A stretch of 64,000 bases of DNA from Shinisaurus crocodilurus (taxonomy: Eukaryota > Chordata > Lepidosauria > Squamata > Shinisauridae). The notes under the pieces were generated by a model, which was not told where the DNA came from, did not search any database, and saw only the letters and a program-made list of their open reading frames with translations. Shown here piece by piece: positions 1 through 9,582 of this stretch (position 1 is its first letter; every line of letters begins with the position of its first letter). The position numbers and the translations under genes were made by a program. The stretch lies in contig CM037876.1 of assembly GCA_021292165.1 (NCBI GenBank), positions 314,678,803 through 314,742,802 on the forward strand, in the 5' to 3' direction.

Positions 1-78
1 GATGAAAATAGCAAATAATGTTGAGGCAATAACACATCCCTGTTCAACACCTGATCCCACTTTAAATGGAGCACCATG
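1..78 (-). pseudogene. RTE-like LINE reverse-transcriptase fragment, inverted
   Basis: On the minus strand bases 51-1 read as an RT core motif of the form GV-QGC---(S/P)TLF-IF, the QGC/TLF region around the RT finger-palm boundary of non-LTR retrotransposons. It runs off the window edge. It lies head to head with the 3' end of the same kind of LINE that starts near base 79 on the plus strand. No further coding can be seen. RTE is the likeliest clade, but the assignment is not certain. Confidence 0.6.
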
Positions 79-225
79 AGAGCCGTTGCTAGAGTCTACA
101 CAATTTTCTTTAGAATTTTCCTCCTTTTAAAATCTCCTTTTTGTAAATTTTCTTTTTTCTTTTCTTTCTTTTTTTAATCCTGGAAGACAATCTTACTCGG
201 TCACGAGTGATCGCCTGACTGACTG
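79..225 (+). mobile_element. RTE-like LINE 3' end
   Basis: This stretch matches the 3' untranslated end of the LINE at 15,672-15,755: both share GCTAGAGTCTACACAAT and then the AGACAATCTTACTC...GTGATCGCCTGA block. Here the tail is a short (GACT)n run; the other copy ends in (GAT)n. A T-rich insertion of about 45 bases separates the two shared blocks in this copy. Confidence 0.65.
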
Positions 226-356
226 ACTGTAGTACGGCTTAAATTAAAAATCTCTGTACAAATTTTTTTTTGGGGGATTTCATTTTGATATAAGAGTGTT
301 TTGGATTACAAGCACGTTTCCGGAACGAATTATGCTCTCAATCCAAGGCACGACTG
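226..356 (-). mobile_element. Half of a Tigger-like (Tc1/mariner) element
   Basis: This is the reverse complement of the left half of the complete element at 27,243-27,493. The outer end is ...CAATCCAAGGCACGACTG followed by TA, as expected for a pogo/Tigger-type terminus. The other end is missing, and the fragment starts directly against the RTE-like LINE tail. Confidence 0.7.
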
Positions 357-396
357 TAATAGAAGTCTGGGCCTGATCTGGATTTGCTTCTCAGGT

Positions 397-590
397 ACGG
401 GCTCAGAGGCAGAGCATGGGCTTTGCAGAAAGTTGCAGGTTCAAACCTGGGCATCTCCAGTGAAGATGGACCTTGAGTAGCAGGGGTGTCTTGGACTACA
501 ACTCCCAGCATTTCTGACAATTGGCCATTGTGGCTGGGGTTGATGGGATTAAACATCTGTAAGGCACCAGCTTGGAGAAAGCTGGAATTG
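397..590 (+). mobile_element. Decayed tRNA SINE (type B) plus hAT MITE fragment
   Basis: Bases 397-455 resemble a tRNA-derived SINE head: an A-box-like GGCTCAGAGGCAGAGC and a B-box-like GGTTCAAACCT. Bases 490-560 hold a variant of the GGACTACAACTCCCAGCAT core that recurs in the palindromic hAT MITEs of this window. Both pieces are old. Confidence 0.5.
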
Positions 591-1900
591 CCAGTACTGG
601 ACCAATGTTCTGATTCTGAATCAGTCCAGAGCAGTTATGCATATGCAGTGGTGGGATGGGAGAGGAATAACTTAACCCAAGTACTCCAGATGGTTGCCTG
701 TTTGGACTTGACAGGGAGCTGCAATTGCACACCCCCACCCAGACTTTCCAAACAGGTTCTGGCACAACTACGCATTTATCTCAAGCAGATACCAGTGAGT
801 TTCTGCAATCTAACGGGCATGGCCTTCTCTCATTCATCCTGTGCAATTAAAAACTCAGCGAGTGATTTACATTTATTGTGCAGGGATCATTAGAGTAATC
901 AAAGCCTGTTCACAGGTGTAAGTAATGCTGTTTTAATGGGATTCGGCTGTCAGCAGAACACCTTCCTTTGTGCTCCCGTCAGGAGGGAGACGGAAAGTTC
1001 CGTGCAAGTGAGTGGCACCAGAAGCTTCATTTGCAATTTGATGCACGTCTGATGATTGGAGCTGCTGGATTAACTGTTCCATCAAGATCTTCAGAATCTG
1101 CTTCTCCAGTCGAATGATGCATCCCCCCCACTTTTTTTTAAAAAAAATTATTATTAGGCCGTAAAGTTATTTTAACTTGTGCTGACACAAATTAAACAGG
1201 AATCCTGCTGTCTATTGATTTTGTCAGCAGTAGGTCAACACTCCCCCTCTTTCCTGAAGTCATCTTTAAAGACTTTACTTTTATTAAACTAAATACTGCC
1301 AGTTAACTAAAGTCTTTGTTTTTATAGACTCAGGAGAACAAGATCCAACATAAATTAATCATGACTTAATTGAGTGAACTAATTCTAGTTCGCTCCAGCC
1401 CGCTGCACCGTAATATCCCTGCCTTCCCAATGCCGTAACTGAAGGCTAAATGGTGCATTACTCTAACCGCCTCAACTTTTATCTATATAGCACAAAGGAA
1501 TTCAAGTTTTAATTTCCCCTAGAATTAAGTCTGCAGAACATCTTCTCATCTAGAAAGGCTACCCCACTAATCAAGATTGGAGTTGACTGCCATCTCAATC
1601 TAGTCTCCCGGGTTTATTTCTTTCTGTACATATTTTTTTTTGGGGGGGGGGGAATCTAGATTGGTGGTGAGTTTTGAAGGAAGCAAATAACACCAGGGCT
1701 GCACGAAGTGTTCAGCCATTTCAATTTGCCAGGTGAAAGTACTGTTTTCCAGGGGCATAAAATATTCCACAAAAAATGCCTACCACTGAAAACTGTAGAA
1801 CTTTTTAAAAATGCCCTGTTCACAGATATTATCCCGCTGCTCTGTTGCTAACTCTGCACAATCCTTTACGCTTGGCTGCTTTCTCCTTCACTATATGATC
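591..1900. other. Unique AT-rich sequence, no gene seen
   Basis: No convincing coding, RNA gene or repeat family is visible. Homopolymer runs lie near 1,131-1,150 and 1,631-1,652 (T then G). The 135-aa open frame at 486-893 starts inside a MITE fragment, has no recognisable motif and is probably chance. Confidence 0.5.
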
Positions 1901-2575
1901 CTAGTCTAATCAGGGAACATGTTGTGAATAGGATGTATAGCTATGTACATGGCTTGGGACCACAATACCTGATGGAACGCCTCTCCCAACCACAATCTAC
2001 TCATACACTACGTTCAACATCTGGGGCCTTCCTCCGACTGCCACCTCCACGTGAGGCTCGGAGGGCAGCGACAAGAGGGAGGGCCTTTTCTGTGGTGGCC
2101 CCCCAACTGTGGAACAAGCTCCCCCCTGAGGCCTACCTGGAGCCAACTCTATTCTCTTTTTGGTGCCAGGTTTCATAGATTCATAGATCATAGAGTTGGA
2201 AGGAGCCTACAAGGCCATCGAGTCCAGCCCCCTGCTCAGTGCAGGAAACTAGAGGAGGGGTCTCCCATCCAAGTAATCACCAGGCTTGACCCTGCTTAGC
2301 TTTCCACGCTCAGACAAGCTGAGCCAGCATAAGACATTGAGGCTTTTAATAATTAAATGATATATGGTGGGTGGTAAATTGTTTTTAGTGGTCGTGTTTT
2401 TATTAACTTGTTTTAGAGATATTTTTAAAATTGGTTTAAAAAATTTCATAATGTTTTATTGTTTATATTTTAACTGTATTTTATTGTTTGTTTTTAATTA
2501 TTGTTGTACACCACCCAGAGAGCTTCGGCTATTGGGCGGTATAGAAAATGAATGAATGAATGAATAAATAAATAA
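1900..2575 (+). mobile_element. L2-type LINE 3' end (TTCG-hairpin family), interrupted
   Basis: Bases 1,924-2,160 encode the C-terminal part of an L2-clade ORF2: the ...R.FSVVAPQLWNKLP pattern that follows the RT. The 3' UTR resumes at about 2,330 and ends in a hairpin at 2,511-2,540 (CCACCCA/TGGGCGG stem, AGC-TTCG-GCT apex), then (TGAA)n and (TAAA)n repeats. A 5S-derived SINE sits between the coding part and the tail. The copy is 5' truncated and dead. Confidence 0.85.
2172..2328 (-). mobile_element. 5S rRNA-derived SINE with CR1 tail
   Basis: Read on the minus strand, the 5' part matches the 3' half of 5S rRNA (AAGCTAAGCAGGGTC..., CTTGGATGGGAGACC). The 3' part matches the CR1 LINE end (GCAGGGGG.TGGACTCGATGGCCTTGTAGG, then repeats of the TCTATGA type). 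It interrupts the L2 around it. The same structure recurs at 22,639 and 23,461. Confidence 0.85.
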
Positions 2576-2579
2576 AATG

Positions 2580-3800
2580 TAGCCAATCAGATTGGCTGCA
2601 TTCTGGTGCCACTGATGGAAGTCCTAGCTAATTAAGAGTGAGGGCAAGTTTGTTTGTTTGTTTATCTGCAGTCCAAGAGGATTCTTAGAGCTGCTTACAG
2701 CTAGGAAGCATTAAAAATCAATCAAAAGAAGATCAATAAAGCAATAAGGACAATAATAACAAAGTAACAGCACAGCAAGTAGCAGGTTCCAGCAGCAGAG
2801 TTAAAATCAGGAGAACAAAAATAGCTGGGAATATCAAGAGGTTTTCACCTGATACGAGAAAGAAGCCATCCGCCATGCTAGGTGAACTCTCCTCAGGGAA
2901 AGAAACAAAGGGATGTGGATCCATCTAGAGTATCTTGTTTTCTGACTGTGTGTAAGCCGCCTAGCCAGTTTGGCTAGGGGGTGGGGATCAAAGTGCTTTA
3001 AACAAAGGCATACATACACAAACCAACCTTTGAATCCCGGACAAACCTGACTAGCTGTTTTTGCTTTGCTTCTCCCAGTGCCATGGCACTGGTGGCATCA
3101 AAACAGGCCTCTGAAAGATTCATTTTCCTTTTCAAAACCAGGATTGGGAGATGCTGGAACACGTCAGTGTACATCTGCTCCATCCTCCAGTGACCAAGCA
3201 GAAGAGCCACAGTTGAAAAAAAGCACAATTCGGATGCCTGGTGGCTATTTTCTTTAAAAAAAAAATAAAAATAAAAATAAACACATCATCTGTGATGGCT
3301 GCTAGTTTTGTTTATGTGTCATGGGCGTTGTGCAGCAAATGGGCACAAGGACCAAATTTTAGTTTGGAAGAAGAGAAACTTGCAAAGAGATTTGTGCTCC
3401 TTCTTCTCTTTTCTCCCATTGGAAACACCCGCAGTCACTCTCTCAGAAAACAGGAGTTGTGTGCCTGACAGGGAAAGGGCCGCGGCGTCTTCATTTGTGT
3501 GAATAAACAAACTGAATGTCTCCGACAGGAACTCAAATAAAAGAGCAACCCAATGACAGTGGTGAGCAACAGTCAATGTCGAACTATTTTTAAACCTTTA
3601 GTTTCTCTACTTTAAAAGAGAAGCGCCTTGTTATTCTAACAAATTCCATGGTGTGTATCTTCAAAGGCATAACAAACAAATCCATCCAGTTTTCAAAAGA
3701 CCAACTGCTGAGCAAAAGCTCCCTCAAGTTTAGGCCCCAAAGAGGCAGTTGGGCTCATGGACAAGAGACAAGCAAACAGTCACACACACTGTGCAGGAAC
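2580..3800. other. Mostly unique sequence with a LINE-tail-like piece
   Basis: Bases 2,650-2,790 resemble an inverted LINE 3' tail (GTTTGTTTGTTTATCTGCAG... and A-rich repeats), not confidently assigned. From about 2,930 on I see no gene or repeat family. Several 60-85 aa open frames overlap here on both strands without motifs. Confidence 0.4.
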
Positions 3801-3806
3801 TAGATA

Positions 3807-3927
3807 CAGTGTTCTCCAAGCTTGGGTCCCCAGATGTTTTTGGCCTACAACTCCCAGCATGCCCCAGCCAGCGTAGCTGGGAGTTGTAGGCCAAAAACAT
3901 CTGGGGACCCAAGCTTGGAGAACACTG
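3807..3927. mobile_element. hAT palindromic MITE (135-bp family), shortened
   Basis: The element has perfect TIRs starting CAGTGTTCTCCAAGCTTGGG and a nearly complete foldback. Compared with other copies it has lost 14 bases beside the loop on the right arm. Both arms carry the private variant CCAAGC where others have CCAACC. Flanks ACTAGATA and CCCTACAC match poorly, so the 8-bp target duplication is eroded. Confidence 0.9.
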
Positions 3928-3958
3928 CCCTACACTGACCAGCAGCCCCTCTTCAGGG

Positions 3959-4198
3959 TTTATTTATTTATTATATTTATACCCCACCTTTTTTCCAGCA
4001 AGGAACCCAGGGCGGCTTACATAATCTTCCTGCTCCTCTCCGTTTTATCCTCACAACAACCCTGTGAGGTACGTTAGGATGCGAGTCAGTGACTGGCCCA
4101 AAGCCACCCACTGAGCCTCATGGCTGAGTGGGGACTTGAACCCGGATCTCCCAAGTCCCAGTCCAACACTCTCACCACAAAACGTCACACTGGCTCTC
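3959..4198 (-). mobile_element. tRNA SINE type A (L2-like tail)
   Basis: Full-length minus-strand copy. The head has a Pol III B box (GGTTCAAGTCC-type) and a degraded A box near 4,170-4,190. The body contains the conserved CTCACAGGGTTGTTGTGAGGATAAAA segment. The tail is CCGCCCTGGGTTCCTTGC...GGTATAAATATAATAAA, an AT-rich end like the L2 tails nearby. Confidence 0.9.
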
Positions 4199-4500
4199 TT
4201 CAGGCAGGAATCTTTCTTAGCCCTACCTGGAGATGCTGGGCATCGAGTTGGGGAGGACCTTCTGCATGCAAAGTTTGTGTTCTGCCACTGAACTATATGA
4301 TCCCTATGGCTCAACAGGTGACACTGACTTATCTTGAGTCAGACCATGGTCCATCCAAACAGGATTATCTCCTCTGACTGGCAGTGACTCTGCAAGGTCT
4401 CAGCAGAGGTCACTTCCCAGTTCTTCCCCAGGGAACGATAGCAAGTCTTTCCATATGCAAGGCTATGTGTTCTACCACCAAACTATGGCTCTTCCCCGAG
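4199..4500 (-). mobile_element. Two tandem tRNA SINE type B copies
   Basis: Two degraded minus-strand copies lie side by side (about 4,199-4,312 and 4,325-4,493). Each has the tRNA-like head at its right end (reverse complement of TAGCTCAGTGGTAGAGC and the GCATGCAAAG-type anticodon arm) and the body with CCCTGGAGA/CAGGCAG signatures. The second includes the TGAGTCAGACCATGGTCCAT tail block. Confidence 0.7.
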
Positions 4501-4502
4501 GA

Positions 4503-4612
4503 GGAATGTACCTTCCTTGGGTACCAGATGTTGGGGCAGGACTGTTGCCTCCATGCCCTGCTTGTGGGGTTCCTGGAGACATCTGGCTGGCCACTGTTGA
4601 AATAATTCAAAA
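4503..4612 (+). mobile_element. CR1-like LINE 3'-end fragment
   Basis: This matches the end of the CR1-like LINE family at 54,026-55,130, in the segment TTGCCTCCATGCCCTGCTTGTGGG...TCTGG.TGGCCACTGT. It is only about 100 bases long and 5' truncated. A second scrap of the same segment lies at about 9,718-9,800. Confidence 0.55.
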
Positions 4613-4962
4613 TCATGTTTGATGTGGGCAGAGTGGGAAGCAGAAACGGGAATCTGGCCAGCTGCAGAAAATCGAAAGGGGTCAAGGCAGTGGAGAGCAG
4701 GATAAAAGAGATCTGAACAGCTGGTGTCAGATCACTGACAGAACGTTCTGGAATGAAGGTTTGCCAGAGACAGGAAGCTTGTATCAGGTGCACAGCCAGC
4801 CAGGAGGCCAAGCTGAGAACCACTCATGGTTTCAGGAGGGTATGGTGGATTCCTTATTGCTGGGCAATCCAGTTATGAACTGGGAAGTGGGGAGAATTCA
4901 AGATCCCCTGAGATAATGGGCTGCTACAAGAAGGGGGGATGCGGGTTGGCACCTGCATGCTG

Positions 4963-5480
4963 ATCATAGAATCATAGAATCATAGAAAAGTAGAGTTGGA
5001 AGGGGCCTACAAGGCCATCGAGTCCAACCCCCTGCTCAATGCAGGAATCCAGGTCAAAGCATCTCTGACAGATGTCTGTCCAGCTGCACCTTGAATGCCT
5101 CCAGACTGGGAGAGCCCACCACCTCCCTAGGTAGTTGATTCCATTGTCTTACTGCTCTAACAGTCAGGAAATTTTTCCTGATGTTCAGGTGGAATCTGGG
5201 TTCCTGTAACTTGAGCCCATTATTCCGTGTCCTGCAAACTGGGATGATCGAGAAGAGATCCTGGCCCTCCTCTGTGTGACATCCCTTCAAGTACTGGAAG
5301 AGTGCGATCCTATCTCCCCTCAGTCTCCTCTTCTGAAGGCTAAACATGCCCAGTTCTTTCAGTCTCTCCTCATAGGGCCTTGTTTCCAGTCCCTTTATCA
5401 TCCTTGTTGCCCTCCTCTGAACCCTCTCCAGTTTGTCTATGTCCTTCTCAAAGTGATGGTTTGGACCCCAACTTCTGCTC
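4963..5480 (-). mobile_element. CR1 LINE 3' end
   Basis: On the minus strand, 146 aa of CR1 ORF2 C-terminus are open (ERVQRRATRMIKGLE, then SLQKRRLRGDRIALFQYLKG, then RQWNQLPREVVGSPSLEAFK). They end about 70 bases before the 3' terminus GGCCTTGTAGGCCCCTTCCA and three ATTCTATG-type octamers at 4,963-4,985. The octamer end is diagnostic of CR1. The copy is 5' truncated just after the RT thumb region. Its open frame suggests a fairly young insertion. Confidence 0.93.
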
Positions 5481-5613
5481 GTGGCAGAAAGCATGACTGA
5501 TCAATGCAGAAGGCAAAAGCAAATCCTCAGATACATTTTTTTCAACTCTTATGATTTAAAGGTGATCTCAGGATTGGAAATCTAGTGTTCAGTGCATTGA
5601 TGATATCACTTGA

Positions 5614-6012
5614 TAGGGATGAGTGAACTAGCAATATTCGCATTTGCCCAGATTCTCCAAACACCAACTTGAAGCTCAGCTTGCCTCATTTCCCACATTC
5701 GTTTACACTCTTTTTAATATTTTGCTCAAAGGGGGAAAGTGTGCATTTCGAAGGGGGGGGGGAGGATGTGCATTTTTAAAAAGAAAACACACTGAAAAAT
5801 TGCACTTTCCCCCAAAAGGTAAGGCGCGAAAATGTTTTTTAATATTTTTATAAGTGCCCTTTTAAGAGTGCACATTTTTTCAAGCATGAATGCAAGCTCG
5901 AGAATTTGTGAGCATTTTCGGAGGACATGCTCTCCAGCGTTTGCATTCGGGGCTGCGGGTGGGACATGTTTGCATGATTTGCGAACATAAACAAAATTCA
6001 TCTTCATCCCTA
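5614..6012. mobile_element. TAGGGATG-ended DNA element (unclassified)
   Basis: It starts TAGGGATGAGTGAA and ends, as reverse complement, TAGGGATGAAGATGAA. These are the same terminal octamers as the 672-bp foldback at 51,717. Inside, GGGGGAAAGTGTGCATTTC near 5,732 is mirrored by GCACTTTCCCCC near 5,803. No transposase is seen. No target duplication is evident, so the ends are approximate. Confidence 0.45.
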
Positions 6013-6086
6013 GGCCCCCCCTCCTGCTTTGTTTTCTCAATAGTGATTGTTATCCCTGATTTACACAATGTGGAGAGGGCTTAGCA

Positions 6087-6221
6087 CAGTGTTCTCCAAC
6101 CTTGGGTCCCCAGATGTTTTTGGCCTACAACTCCCAGCATGCCCCAGCCAGCTACGCTGGCTGGGGCATGCTGGGAGTTGTAGGCCAAAAACATCTGGGG
6201 GCCCAAGGTTGGAGAACACTG
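6087..6221. mobile_element. hAT palindromic MITE, 135 bp
   Basis: Near-perfect palindrome with 65-bp arms, CAGTG...CACTG ends and loop CTACG. That loop is the reverse complement of the CGTAG loop in other copies, so this copy lies in the opposite orientation. Flanking octamers GCTTAGCA and GGTTAGTA match at 6 of 8, with the central TA expected of Buster-group hAT target sites. One arm has a single asymmetric change (GGGGGCCC). Confidence 0.95.
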
Positions 6222-6229
6222 GGTTAGTA

Positions 6230-7228
6230 GTACCATGGCTTGTCTAAGGCCTCCTAGTGAATTTATGGGTTAGAAGTGAGATTAGAACTGGGGACACTTA
6301 GTGAGTGTAAGAGCACTACAGCACCTCGTAGGATAAAAGCAATGCGCAGTTTGATGGGTTGGGATGAAAGGCTGGGCTTCTAGTGGGCGTGGCTGCCCTA
6401 GAAGTGAGAGGGCCTGATCAGCAGGGCGACAAAAAGAGTCCTGGGCAGCCCATGTCCGAGCCCGGGCTGCCGAACCACACCCGGAGCTGTGGAAGGAAAG
6501 AAGTCAGTTCCTCCTGTCACTCTCTCTAACGCTGGGACTCCGCTCGCTGAGCTCTGAGGAAGGAAGTATCATAATCAGTGCCACAAAGCCGAAGGTAAAC
6601 AGAGGAGGAAAACAGGGATTATCCTGGGTTTGTAGAACATAATCAAGTTCAAATTTACCCAGATGATGAGTAATATAATTGGGGATTTAAGCAAATCTAT
6701 CGCTAATGGCTTCTTTTATAGATAACCTTTCTCTATAAAAAACGAGATTAAGGGGAGAGTGAGGATTTGGCTCGGATAATTAAAGTCAAAAAGTGATTTC
6801 AGGGGCAACTGAAATGGCCCAAATATTATAGTGCTTAATGGAAGGGTCGACGACATGCCCCCATTCCCTGCCGCAATTTCTGCTGTCTTGGAAGCAATTT
6901 CTGCTGTTTCTCCTCTCCCGTGAAACATCTACATTTGTTTTGCCATCACGCACTTGAGAATAGATCACAACCCACCCACGGGCCCTTGTGCCACTTTATC
7001 ACGACAGTGTGGTCTTTCAGCTGCTGCTCACAGGGAGGGGTGTGAACTTGCCTTCCCCTGCCCCCCCCCCCACCCGGGACTTCAGAGCTATTGCCACAAT
7101 TAGAAACAGGCTTTGGGTGTTTGGGGACTGTTCACTTCCCATAAACATTTCCCAGATCCGACCCGGAGCTTGGTGTCATGTGTGCTGGTCTTCAGGGTCT
7201 CATTAGATAAGAACATTCATTGGTCTGT
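6230..7228. other. Unique sequence, conserved-looking AT-rich core
   Basis: No repeat or gene is recognised. The part at about 6,600-6,960 is repeat-free and AT-rich, with homeodomain-type motifs (TAATTA-like near 6,670 and 6,776, GATTAAGG near 6,744). That texture is common in conserved non-coding elements, but conservation cannot be tested here. A C-run lies at 7,060-7,072. Confidence 0.35.
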
Positions 7229-7229
7229 G

Positions 7230-7297
7230 TAGCTGGCTGGGGCATGCTGGGAGTTGTAGGCCAAAAACATCTGGGGACCCAAGGTTGGAGAACACTG
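7230..7297. mobile_element. Half-arm of a palindromic hAT MITE
   Basis: Only the right arm is present: GCTGGCTGGGGCATGCTGGGAG... through GGTTGGAGAACACTG. The left arm is absent, and the flank CGCTAGCA has no partner on the other side, so this is a truncated copy. Confidence 0.85.
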
Positions 7298-7309
7298 CGC
7301 TAGCAGGTC

Positions 7310-7425
7310 TGGAGCTATCCCATTTTATCTTTACAACAACCCAGCGAGGTAGATTTAGGTTGAGAAACTGACTGGCTGAAAGGAAGTTAACCTGTGAGGG
7401 TGGGAACGCAATTCCAGGTCTCTCC
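7310..7425 (-). mobile_element. Decayed tRNA SINE type A fragment
   Basis: It resembles the body of SINE type A in minus orientation (CATTTTATC.TTACAACAACCC.G.GAGGTAG, then GACTGGCTGAAAGG...). The tRNA head is barely recognisable. The copy is old and partial. Confidence 0.5.
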
Positions 7426-7429
7426 ACAA

Positions 7430-7868
7430 CACCCTACCCACTACTCCCACTTTAGCGCACCATCTTTTAAGGCAGGGGTGGGGCATTTTTTGTGTTTTGT
7501 TTCCCAAATTGGTACCTGTAGTGCTCTGTAGCACTAAACGTAGCTTCTTCTCAAACTAAATTTGACCCTTTTAGCACTCCATAGCAGCTGTGGCGTGCTA
7601 AAAGGGTCAAATCTAGCACCTGGAAATGCTAAATTTGACCCTTTTAGTGCTCTGTAATGCTAAAAGTGCCATTTTTTTTTTTTAAAAGAAAGAAAAACAG
7701 AAAAAGGTTGCTGAATGTGGCAGAATGGCAAGGGGTGACAGAGCCACTATGGGGGGCAGCGGGGGACGTGTATTGCCCACCCGTGTGAAGGGGTCACAAA
7801 ATCATTGCCCCTGAGTGGGCATCTAGTCCAACTCCTGCCCCCTAATGCAATCAAGTCCACCCACTAGA
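7430..7868. repeat. Short local repeats of a TTTGACCCTTTTAGC motif
   Basis: Between 7,559 and 7,665 the motif AAATTTGACCCTTTTAG(C/T)(A/G)CTC occurs twice directly and once inverted (GTGCTAAAAGGGTCAAAT at about 7,594). It gives small stem-loops. It looks like a degraded TIR-type element, but no termini are clear. Confidence 0.4.
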
Positions 7869-7869
7869 C

Positions 7870-7944
7870 CGGTGTTCTCCAACCTTGGGTCCCCAGATGT
7901 TTTTGGCCTACAATTCCCAGCATGCCCCAGCCAGCAGAACACTG
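7870..7944. mobile_element. Internally deleted hAT MITE, 75 bp, with perfect 8-bp TSD
   Basis: The left arm is complete (CGGTGTTCTCC...CCAGCCAGC), but only AGAACACTG remains of the right arm. It is flanked on both sides by CACTAGAC (7,862-7,869 and 7,945-7,952), a perfect 8-bp duplication with the nnnTAnnn pattern. The deletion therefore arose before or during a transposition that still recognised a 9-base right end, or after insertion. Confidence 0.92.
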
Positions 7945-7952
7945 CACTAGAC

Positions 7953-9011
7953 AATCCTGGATCACCTCTGCACAATTCACTCCTCCTGTGTGTGCACGAC
8001 AAGCAAATAATTGGGCATGCTGCTGAAAGGTGCATAATATGCCGCATAACATGCCTCCAGGCTAGATAAGAAAATCTGCTCTCCAATTATAATGTATCAT
8101 TCAGCTTCAAAGCAATATAATTTAACTGATAGCCCCTATTTCCAGACCAGCCCGTAGAAGCTTTTCAAAGGGAGAAAAACATTTTCTTTGCACGGATGCT
8201 TCTGTTTTTGTTTTTGACAGCGCGGGGGACTTGTAGGTTTTCTCTGCATGTAAAGAGTCATATTTTCCCCAAGGACCTTTCATTGATTATCTCTGGTATG
8301 GCAATCTTGTTATACAAAAGCACCAAAAGCCAGTATGGCTTACAGGACAAACAGCCGGAGATGTATGGCTTTAATTGCCATTTTTGTTTTGCTGCTCACA
8401 ATGGAATGAGAAGCGTTGGCCGCTTGCAGTTTTACTGCAAGTCATTTAGAAGCAAAACAGGAGACTTTTCTTTGCCTCTTCCCTCTGTTTGGAGGCCATT
8501 ATATCTTGGAGGTTGGCCAATGGTTTCCTACTCAGAGTTGCTGGAGAGATGGATTGGATACAGAAGGTGCTGCAGCGATGGAGAAATATTTGTTTCTGAA
8601 ATATTCACCCGTTGTTGCCTTTTATTTCTCCATGAATGAGCAACTGGAGCCAACGTTGCAATAATTCTGCAGATTGGCCATTGCCTTTCGATGGAAGGTG
8701 ATTTATGAATGGCTCTGAATTTCTGCTCCCACACACACACACACCCCGTGTCAATTCAGGGGAACAGATTAACTGTTCTTTGGGCACATCTTGCACTCAC
8801 ATATTGGGAGACAAATCCACTTTCCCCCTTCTTCCAGGCAATGGGTGGTTTGTAAAAGCAGGCATGGCAGTAATTAGAATTGCTCACGAGAATGTATGCT
8901 GTTCTGAAGCCGTGCTAACCCGTTGGGTCCTGATGAGCAGTGCTAAACTGTTAAGGTAGCTAATAGCAGAAAGGTCCACTGCAAGGACAGGCACAAGGCA
9001 CAATCCAGCGT
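7953..9011. other. Unique sequence, no gene seen
   Basis: A 147-aa open frame at 8,196-8,639 has no recognisable domain. Composition and lack of motifs argue against a gene, but a single unknown exon cannot be excluded. A short (CA)n lies at 8,731-8,744. The rest is repeat-free. Confidence 0.35.
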
Positions 9012-9250
9012 GAGAGCCGGTGTGGTGGTATTAGAGTGCTGGACGGGGACTCGGAAGGCCCGGGTTCTAATCCCCACACTCGGCCGTGAAGCTCACTGGG
9101 TGACTTTGGGCCAAAAACTGACTCTCAGCCTAAGCTACCTCACAGGGTTGTTGTGAGGATAAAATGGAGAGGAGGAGGAGGATTATGTAAGCCTCCTTGG
9201 GTTCCTTGCAGGAAAAAAAGGCAGGGTATAAATATAATAAATAAATAAAA
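9012..9250 (+). mobile_element. tRNA SINE type A, full length
   Basis: The head GAGAGCCGGTGTGGTGGTATTAG corresponds to the tRNA 5' part with the Pol III A box. The B box is GGTTCTAATCC at 9,063. It continues through the CACAGGGTTGTTGTGAGGATAAAATGG body to the AT-rich tail GGTATAAATATAATAAATAAA. Confidence 0.9.
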
Positions 9251-9443
9251 TAGATACATAAAACCCCCCAGGCAGCAGAGAGGGTCCCCAGCTGAGTGGC
9301 AGAGTTACATACCTGAGCATATAGATGGCCCCGGGCTTAACTCCGGGCCTCTTCAGTTAACGGCGCGTTTCAGCGAAGTCTGTTGCCGGAGTCTGGGAAG
9401 AAGCTGCTGGCACAGTTAGGACGGGACTGTATCTGGCTAGATT

Positions 9444-9582
9444 GGCCTTCCTCAACCTGGCGCCCTCTGGATGCTTTGGACTACAACACCCATCATCCTC
9501 AGCCGGCACGGCCAATGGTTAGGGGTGATGGGAACCATAGTCCAACCACATCTGGAGGGACCCAGCTTGGGGAAGGCTGGGC
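9444..9582. mobile_element. hAT-like palindromic MITE, second family, diverged
   Basis: Imperfect foldback: CCTTCCTCAACCTGGCGCCC on the left against the reverse complement of GGGACCCAGCTTGGGGAAGG on the right. The GGACTACAAC/CCCATCATCC core lies in the left arm and GGTGATGGGAACCATAGTCC in the right. No clean target duplication is seen. Confidence 0.75.
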
